Source: JAFLCA01 sp041907145
GTDB lineage: Bacteria > Bdellovibrionota_C > UBA2361 > JAFLCA01
Assembly (NCBI GenBank): GCA_041907145.1
Contig: JAYRHW010000134.1
Span: 1-19,672, forward strand
Length of the DNA: 19,672 nt
Direction: 5' to 3'
In this document: one piece after another, positions 14,336-19,672 of the stretch
Position numbering within the stretch: position 1 is the stretch's first letter
How the letters are laid out: each line of letters starts with the position of its first letter
Position numbers and translations under genes: made by a program
Notes under the pieces: generated by a model
Database searches by the model: none
What the model saw: only the letters and a program-made list of their open reading frames with translations
Told to the model about the DNA's origin: nothing

Positions 14336-17077
14336 ATGCTTAACATCGTCGCCAAGAAAGTTTTCGGCACCCGCAATGACCGCGTACTGAAATCCCTTCG
14401 TCCATTGGTAGGCCGGGTTAATGAACTGGAGAAGAAATTTCAGGCTCTCAGCGATGAGGATCTCCGACAGCAGACGGCGCTGTTTCGTGAGCGTATTCAA
14501 AAGGGCGAATCGCTAGAGTCAATCCAGCCGGAAGCGTTCGCTGTCGTGCGGGAGGGCGCGAAACGCGCACTCGGCATGAGACACTTTGATGTGCAGCTAA
14601 TCGGCGGGGCGGTTCTGCATGGCGGCATGATCTCCGAAATGAAGACGGGAGAGGGAAAGACTCTCGTAGCGACCTTGCCTGCCTATCTCAATGCGTTGGC
14701 TGGGAAAGGGGTGCACATCGTAACAGTCAATGATTACCTGGCTCGCCGCGATGCCGAGTGGATGGGGCGAGTCTATGGGTTCTTGGGGCTAACCACCGGG
14801 GTCGTTTACGCCGGATTGAATGAGGAAGTGAAGCGCCAAGCTTATAACGCTGATATCACGTACGGCCAGAACAACGAATACGGCTTCGATTATCTCCGCG
14901 ATAATATGAAGTTTAGTACCAGTGAAACGCTGCAGAGACAGCACTTTTTCGCCATCGTCGATGAAGTTGACTCAATTTTGATCGACGAGGCGAGAACTCC
15001 GCTCATCATCTCTGGTCCGGCGGAGGACCCCACGGATAAGTATCACCGTATCAATAAGATCATTCCATATCTCGAGAGGGAAAAGCACTTTGTAATCGAA
15101 TTGCGGACTAAGCAGCCATCATTGACTGAAGAAGGCGTGGCGCGCGTCGAGGAACTGCTGCAAGTAGAAAATCTCTACGATCCGAACAACATCGAATTGC
15201 TGCACCATACGCAGCAGGCCCTCAAGGCGCATTCGATAATGGTGCGGGACGTGGATTACGTGGTGCGTGATGGACAGATTGTAATCGTCGATGAATTCAC
15301 GGGCCGCCTCATGCCGGGCAGACGCTGGTCCGACGGGCTGCATCAAGCCATCGAGGCAAAGGAGGGCGTTCAAATCGCGAGAGAGAATCAGACGCTCGCC
15401 TCGATTACGTTCCAAAATTACTTCCGCATGTATCAGAAGCTCTCCGGCATGACCGGAACTGCGGATACCGAGGCGGCCGAGTTCAAGCATATTTACAACC
15501 TTGAAGTTGTTGTGATCCCGACCAATAAACCCATGGTTCGCAGTGACGAGAGCGATCAGGTATATCGGACTCGCAAGGAAAAGTACGAGGCGGTCATCGA
15601 GGAGATCGTGCGCACGCGTGAGACCGGCCAGCCGGTGCTCGTCGGAACTATCAGCATCGAGCAGAGCGAGGCGCTCTCCCAGATACTTAAGAATCGAAAG
15701 ATCGGCCACAATGTTCTCAACGCGAAGCAGCATGAGAAGGAAGCTGAAATTGTGGCTCAGGCGGGACGATTTGGTGCGGTCACCATTTCCACTAATATGG
15801 CCGGCCGCGGCACGGATATCGTTCTTGGAGGAAATCCAGAATTTTTGGCGGCGGCCGAGGCAAAAACCAAGGACCGCAAAGATCCGGGATACCAGGAAGC
15901 TCTCGCCAAATTTTCCGTGCAGTGCGCTGAGGAAAAGAAAAAGGTGCTTCAAGCCGGAGGGCTTTGCATTATTGGTACGGAGCGGCATGAATCGCGTCGT
16001 ATCGACAACCAGCTTCGCGGTCGCGCTGGGCGTCAAGGAGATCCGGGGCGTACCCGATTCTATGTGTCCTTAGAAGACGATCTCATGATGCGTTTTGGAG
16101 GTGATCGCATCCAAGTCCTCATGAAGCGTTTGGGGTGGGAAGAGGGTGTCGCTATCGACGGTAAACTCATCAGTCGCTCAATTGAATCAGCGCAGAAGAA
16201 GGTTGAAGCTTTTCATTTTGATAATCGCAAGCACGTAACCGAGTACGACGACGTCATGAATAAGCAGCGGCAGGTGGTCTATAACTTGCGCAACCGGGTA
16301 CTTGCGAATCAGGGTGTTCGTGATGAAGTCATGACCATGATTGATGACCTGCTCGAGGAATCTGTCCTTTCAGTCTGTAGCGAGGAGACCAAGGCACGCG
16401 ATTGGAATTTAAAGCAGCTCGAGGAGCGCTTTACCTTCCTCTTTCGTGAGGGGGCCTCGATTTCCGGTCATGCAAGCCCGCAGGAAATCTTCGATCAGCT
16501 CCGTGATTCGGCGCGCAAAATATATGCGCGTAGAGTCGCGTATCTGACTGAGCGCTTGGCCGCCCTAGAATCCCTTTCCGCTAACGAAGCTATGCCGGTT
16601 AAGGTGCAGATTTCGAGAGCGGAAGATAAGCCCTTCGATGTCAGCACCATCGAGCAGGATACCATTCTCGAGACCTTGGATCATTTCTGGAATCTCCATC
16701 TGCAAATGATGGATCATCTTCGCGAAGGAATTGGGTTGCGAGGCTACGGACAGAAAAATCCGCTGCACGAGTACCAGAAGGAGGGCTTCATCCTTTTCCA
16801 GCGCATGCTTGATCTCACGAAGGAAAATATCGTGCGCAAGCTTTGCTACTATGAAGTGCCCGACGCCAAGGAGCTTCTTGCGCATATCGAAGCAGAGCAA
16901 AAGCGGCGCGAGGCACTTGAACGTCAAATGCGCATGATTCATGATTCGCCCGAGCAGGCGGCAGAGGCTCCGGCCGAAGCGCAGTTGGCTCAAGCCGCAG
17001 CCGTGAATCGAGATCCTGACGAGCAGCGCGCCCGCATGTTGGCTCAGAAGAAGGCTCGTCGGAAGGCTGGGAAATAA
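14336..17077 (+). CDS. secA: Protein translocase ATPase SecA (no SEC-C zinc tail)
   Basis: A 913-residue SecA, the cytosolic and membrane-associated motor that drives preproteins through SecYEG. NBD1 has GEGKT (105-109, K108), VNDYLARRDAEWMG, and Walker B VDEVDSILIDEARTPLIISG (about 208-227). The preprotein-binding domain follows, then ENQTLASITFQNYFRMYQKLSGMTGT. NBD2 carries NMAGRGTDIVLGGNPEF and GTERHESRRIDNQLRGRAGRQGDPGRTRFY, then the helical scaffold (FDNRKHVTEYDDVMNKQRQ). The C-terminus ends in an Ala/Glu-rich linker and a basic ARRKAGK, with no CxCxSGxxxxxCHG zinc motif, so SecB or ribosome docking through SEC-C is absent. The ATG at 14336 gives the canonical LNIVAKKVFGTRNDR start, though the ribosome site is weak. 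hemW starts 21 bp downstream. Confidence 0.98.
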   Translation: MLNIVAKKVFGTRNDRVLKSLRPLVGRVNELEKKFQALSDEDLRQQTALFRERIQKGESLESIQPEAFAVVREGAKRALGMRHFDVQLIGGAVLHGGMISEMKTGEGKTLVATLPAYLNALAGKGVHIVTVNDYLARRDAEWMGRVYGFLGLTTGVVYAGLNEEVKRQAYNADITYGQNNEYGFDYLRDNMKFSTSETLQRQHFFAIVDEVDSILIDEARTPLIISGPAEDPTDKYHRINKIIPYLEREKHFVIELRTKQPSLTEEGVARVEELLQVENLYDPNNIELLHHTQQALKAHSIMVRDVDYVVRDGQIVIVDEFTGRLMPGRRWSDGLHQAIEAKEGVQIARENQTLASITFQNYFRMYQKLSGMTGTADTEAAEFKHIYNLEVVVIPTNKPMVRSDESDQVYRTRKEKYEAVIEEIVRTRETGQPVLVGTISIEQSEALSQILKNRKIGHNVLNAKQHEKEAEIVAQAGRFGAVTISTNMAGRGTDIVLGGNPEFLAAAEAKTKDRKDPGYQEALAKFSVQCAEEKKKVLQAGGLCIIGTERHESRRIDNQLRGRAGRQGDPGRTRFYVSLEDDLMMRFGGDRIQVLMKRLGWEEGVAIDGKLISRSIESAQKKVEAFHFDNRKHVTEYDDVMNKQRQVVYNLRNRVLANQGVRDEVMTMIDDLLEESVLSVCSEETKARDWNLKQLEERFTFLFREGASISGHASPQEIFDQLRDSARKIYARRVAYLTERLAALESLSANEAMPVKVQISRAEDKPFDVSTIEQDTILETLDHFWNLHLQMMDHLREGIGLRGYGQKNPLHEYQKEGFILFQRMLDLTKENIVRKLCYYEVPDAKELLAHIEAEQKRREALERQMRMIHDSPEQAAEAPAEAQLAQAAAVNRDPDEQRARMLAQKKARRKAGK

Positions 17078-17098
17078 TACCGGGAAACTCGTGCACGC

Positions 17099-18358
17099 AT
17101 GAAGCCGTTTTCACTCTATATCCACATCCCCTTTTGCTTTCATAAGTGCCCTTATTGTGATTTCAACGCGTATGCAGTGAGCGCCATACCTGAGAAGGAA
17201 TATGTCTCGGGGCTGCTGGCGGAGCTGGACTATCGCGCTGAGCAGCCGGAATGGCGAGCCCGTGTTGTTCAAACCATCTACTTTGGCGGAGGGACGCCGT
17301 CTTTGTTTCAGCCAGCTTCGATTCGGAAAATCATTTCGGCTATTTGCAAAACTTTTCCCTTGGATGAAAGAGCGGAGATTTCCCTGGAAGCGAATCCGGG
17401 AACGGTTTCTCAGGAGTCGATAGCAGGGTTTGCCGACGCCGGTGTCAATCGCCTGAGTCTTGGCGCACAGTCATTCGAGCGCACAACGTTGAAAACGTTG
17501 GGCCGAATTCATTCTCCCGAGCATATCGAAGCCGCCGTCGAAGCTTCGCGTACGGCAGGCATCAGCAATATCAATATCGACATTATTTATGGCGTGCCTG
17601 ATCAGACGCTGGAGTCGCTGCGGGAGGACATTTCAAAAACGTTGGCGTTAAGTCCGTCCCACGTATCAGCGTATGGGCTTACCATCGAGAAGGGGACTCC
17701 CTTCCATATTTCCTACAAGAAGGGCTCGCTCAAACTTCCCAAGGAGGAGATTTTGGTTTCCATGATGGAGGAAGTGAATGAGCGGTTACCGGGTGCGGGG
17801 CTAGCGCGCTATGAGGTAAGCAATTTTGCCCAGCCTGGCAAGGAGGCCCGCCATAATATGGCCTATTGGAACGGCACGGATTATTTGGGCCTGGGAGCCG
17901 GGGCGCACAGTTTTGTTGCAAGTTCTGAGGGTGCCGATAGTTTTGGTAAGCGCTGGTCGAACTTTGCTCTACCTAATAAGTACATCACCGAAGCAACTGC
18001 GCATGGCACTGCGGAGGGTTGGAACGATTCCTTGTCTCGTCAGGATGCCGTATTCGAGGCCATCTTTTTGGGGTTGAGAACCGCTGCCGGCATTGACCTG
18101 GCGGATTTCAAGAAGCGATTTGGAGTTTCGCTGCATTCATTGTACCCAAATCTGCTTCGGGTATTGAGCTCGGAGCGCTTGATTAAGGCTGAGCCGGCGA
18201 GGATCGCCCTGAGTTCTCGCGGCTTCATGCTGGCGGATAGTGTCATAGAGAATTTCGCCCAGCCCGAGAAGGCTGCCGTCGAGGGAGCGAATCAAGATGT
18301 TCCTGTCGCTGAGGATGCCGCTGCAGCTAACGTTCCTCTGTCTGCGAACGAGAAGTGA
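17099..18358 (+). CDS. hemW: HemW, radical SAM heme chaperone (coproporphyrinogen III oxidase-like)
   Basis: A 419-residue radical SAM protein. The cluster motif C13-x3-C17-x2-C20 (FCFHKCPYCDFN) binds the 4Fe-4S cluster. It lacks the additional following cysteine of the CGCN motif in true HemN, which marks HemW. Other family motifs are YFGGGTPSLF (61-70), ISLEANPGTV, VNRLSLGAQSFE, NIDIIYGVPDQT and YEVSNFAQPGKEARHNMAYWNGTDYLGLGAGAHSF, then the C-terminal winged-helix-like domain (VFEAIFLGLRTAAGIDLADF). HemW binds heme and delivers it to proteins such as respiratory enzymes rather than making it. The last 35 or so residues are a low-complexity Ala/Glu extension. The ATG at 17099 gives the usual PFSLYIHIPFC start. 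It shares 4 bp with the next gene. Confidence 0.95.
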   Translation: MKPFSLYIHIPFCFHKCPYCDFNAYAVSAIPEKEYVSGLLAELDYRAEQPEWRARVVQTIYFGGGTPSLFQPASIRKIISAICKTFPLDERAEISLEANPGTVSQESIAGFADAGVNRLSLGAQSFERTTLKTLGRIHSPEHIEAAVEASRTAGISNINIDIIYGVPDQTLESLREDISKTLALSPSHVSAYGLTIEKGTPFHISYKKGSLKLPKEEILVSMMEEVNERLPGAGLARYEVSNFAQPGKEARHNMAYWNGTDYLGLGAGAHSFVASSEGADSFGKRWSNFALPNKYITEATAHGTAEGWNDSLSRQDAVFEAIFLGLRTAAGIDLADFKKRFGVSLHSLYPNLLRVLSSERLIKAEPARIALSSRGFMLADSVIENFAQPEKAAVEGANQDVPVAEDAAAANVPLSANEK

Positions 18359-19434
18359 GCTCACCCATGATTTGCCCTCGCTGCCGGTCAGACTGTGAAT
18401 CGCAGACTCGCTTTTGTCCGAATTGCGGCTGGTCGTTGCAGAAGTCCTATTACCGAGTGCGCTGGAATCCTCGTAGCATTTTTATTTTAGCTATTTTGAC
18501 CGGCTTTCTTTGGGGCTCCGGGTACGCCTTGCAGGTATTTCAGGCTGGCACCAAGCCGACGATCCATTTCCAAGGTTCGCTGGGATCCGAACTTGCAAAG
18601 CTGAAGGAGGCAGCTGAAGCAGCCCCGGAGGAGCTCGAGCCGCAGCGCGCATACGCCCGTGCCGTCTTGGAGGAGTTGCGTAAGACAGCGGAGCCGGACC
18701 AGGGTTTCATGATGGAAGCTGCCGATGCGTTTAGCTCCTGGCTTCGCCTGAGCCCTAAGGATCCGGAGCCTTTGATCGCTTTAGCGGATCTGTCCTTTAA
18801 CGCAAAGGTCTTTGATAAGGCGGGGGAACTCTATTTGAAGTATCTGCAGGAAAGGCCCGATGATTTGGCTGCGCGCGCCCGCTATGCAAGTTCCCTGGCT
18901 TTTATGGATAAGTCCGATCAGGCCATCAAAGAATTGCAGGCCGTGCTGACAAAGGATCCCCAGAATTTCCACGCACTCGCTTATCTTGCCATTGCCTACG
19001 CGCAGGTAGGGGACTTCCAGCACGCAAAGGAAATTGGACTCAAAGCACTTGAACATGCTCCTTCTCCCGAAGCTCATGCACGATTCAAGAAATTTCTTGA
19101 TGAGCTGGAGTCCGAGAAGTCAAAGTCACCAACCGCAAATAATGCTCGCCCCAAGCAGGAAGGAGTTGAGGCGCTGGCGCAGTATATTTCGCTAAATCCA
19201 GTAGCCGGTCCCAAATACGTGTCGTTTTCCCAGCCCTCCGCTACCGAGCTTGTGGTTCGCTTCAAGAATTTTCCGATGCAGGGTATGCCGGCATTTGCCA
19301 AGCAGAAATTCTTTGCTGGAATTCAGGCCAAGGCCAAGGAGCTAGGCCTTGCCAAGCTTGAAAAAATTACTTTCGTAGACGCTGATAGCGGCCAAGCCAT
19401 GGATACGCTTCCGCTCATCGACAGAAGGCAGTAA
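18355..19434 (+). CDS. Membrane-anchored zinc-ribbon and TPR protein
   Basis: A 359-residue protein. The N-terminus is a zinc ribbon (C7-x2-C10 and C21-x2-C24, with an extra C14), followed by one transmembrane helix (about 41-60). A region of tetratricopeptide-type helices follows, best seen at about 137-170, 171-204 and 205-238 (for example LDKAGELYLKYLQERPDDLAAR-like spacing). The ribbon is therefore on one side of the membrane (probably cytoplasm) and the TPRs on the other. The last 70 residues form a small mixed domain (KYVSFSQPSATELVVRF). TPRs usually scaffold protein complexes; the partner is unknown. The GTG at 18355 overlaps the hemW stop by 4 bp; an ATG at 18367 is the alternative and would keep all cysteines. 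Coupling suggests co-expression with hemW. Confidence 0.85.
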   Translation: MSSPMICPRCRSDCESQTRFCPNCGWSLQKSYYRVRWNPRSIFILAILTGFLWGSGYALQVFQAGTKPTIHFQGSLGSELAKLKEAAEAAPEELEPQRAYARAVLEELRKTAEPDQGFMMEAADAFSSWLRLSPKDPEPLIALADLSFNAKVFDKAGELYLKYLQERPDDLAARARYASSLAFMDKSDQAIKELQAVLTKDPQNFHALAYLAIAYAQVGDFQHAKEIGLKALEHAPSPEAHARFKKFLDELESEKSKSPTANNARPKQEGVEALAQYISLNPVAGPKYVSFSQPSATELVVRFKNFPMQGMPAFAKQKFFAGIQAKAKELGLAKLEKITFVDADSGQAMDTLPLIDRRQ

Positions 19435-19672
19435 CTAACTGGCCAACGCGCCAAGCCAGGCGACATAAAAGAGAAGGGTAGCCAGGAGCCCTCTCTTAAG
19501 TGAGGGAGTCGTTACGGTTCCCACGGCAGAAAATCCGTAAAAAATTGTCCACAGTGCCGAAAGTATCCATCCCCAAAAGCAACCCTGTGCCAGTAGCTGG
19601 CTGCGAAAATGTGGTTCAGGACGTTCTGGGCGAGTAATCAAGCTGACCGGGGCGCTGCCTCGTCGCAGAGAA
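19435..19672 (-). CDS. Membrane protein, C-terminal end (partial at right edge)
   Basis: On the minus strand the frame is open to the right edge, so this is the C-terminal part of a gene that starts outside. The nearest internal start is a TTG at about 19641, but the frame continues upstream without a stop. The visible part has a basic stretch, then two hydrophobic segments (GCFWGWILSALWTIFYGFSA and RGLLATLLFYVAWLGALAS), and ends on a membrane helix. It is too short to assign a family. Its stop codon directly abuts that of the zinc-ribbon/TPR gene, so the two are convergent with no gap. Confidence 0.55.
   Translation of the reverse strand, partial: SLRRGSAPVSLITRPERPEPHFRSQLLAQGCFWGWILSALWTIFYGFSAVGTVTTPSLKRGLLATLLFYVAWLGALAS

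Noticed and set aside
15119..16036. 305-codon open frame antisense to secA
   Set aside because: secA is unambiguous here; the antisense product has no recognisable motif and no plausible ribosome site.

Overview
The window is a bacterial chromosomal segment: dense, mostly co-directional (+) coding, moderately GC-rich by eye, with housekeeping genes (secA, hemW) beside cell-envelope and metal-handling genes. Lipid-linked sugar transferases, a protein with a Sec-type signal peptide, a periplasm-type RiPP cluster and an ABC exporter point to a Gram-negative. SecA lacks the zinc-binding SEC-C tail, and a DUF2723/TMEM260-like protein sits near GT39- and GT4-like enzymes. This mix fits a deltaproteobacterium-like lineage (Bdellovibrionota, Myxococcota, Desulfobacterota or similar), but the sequence alone does not fix the taxon. 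I see no tRNA, rRNA, CRISPR array, insertion sequence or integrase.

Layout. (1) 2-1459: the 3' part of a DUF2723/TMEM260-like membrane glycosyltransferase, cut by the left edge. (2) 1604-4568: an M42 metallo-aminopeptidase and a P1B-type metal ATPase, 31 bp apart. (3) 4569-6950: a bufferin/HvfA-type RiPP locus. It has a promoter and leader with a strong dyad, a secreted Cys/His-rich precursor with GEK-x-C repeats, a hairpin terminator, an MNIO (DUF692) maturase and its DUF2063 partner. (4) 6979-7374 (-): an acyl-CoA thioesterase. (5) 7435-10451: a GT39-like membrane glycosyltransferase and a GT4 glycosyltransferase, followed at 10498-11760 by a soluble protein of unknown family. (6) 11877-14158: a membrane protein and ABC ATPase overlapping by 4 bp, probably an exporter. 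(7) 14336-17077 secA, 17099-18358 hemW, and 18355-19434 a membrane-anchored zinc-ribbon/TPR protein overlapping hemW by 4 bp. (8) 19435-19672 (-): the C-terminal end of a membrane protein whose stop codon abuts the preceding one.

The most interesting part is region 3. By analogy with bufferin and HvfA systems, the precursor would be modified on cysteines by the MNIO-DUF2063 pair and exported to bind metal, probably copper, in the periplasm. Its core repeats (G-E-K-S/H-C-S/A-G) differ from the EGKCG motif of HvfA. It is preceded by a candidate operator or RNA hairpin and separated from its maturase by a cUUCGg terminator that should keep maturase expression below precursor expression. The neighbouring P1B ATPase carries TPC and QExxD motifs associated with the P1B-5 (Ni/Fe) group, so the block may be a metal-homeostasis island, although the ATPase is probably transcribed separately.
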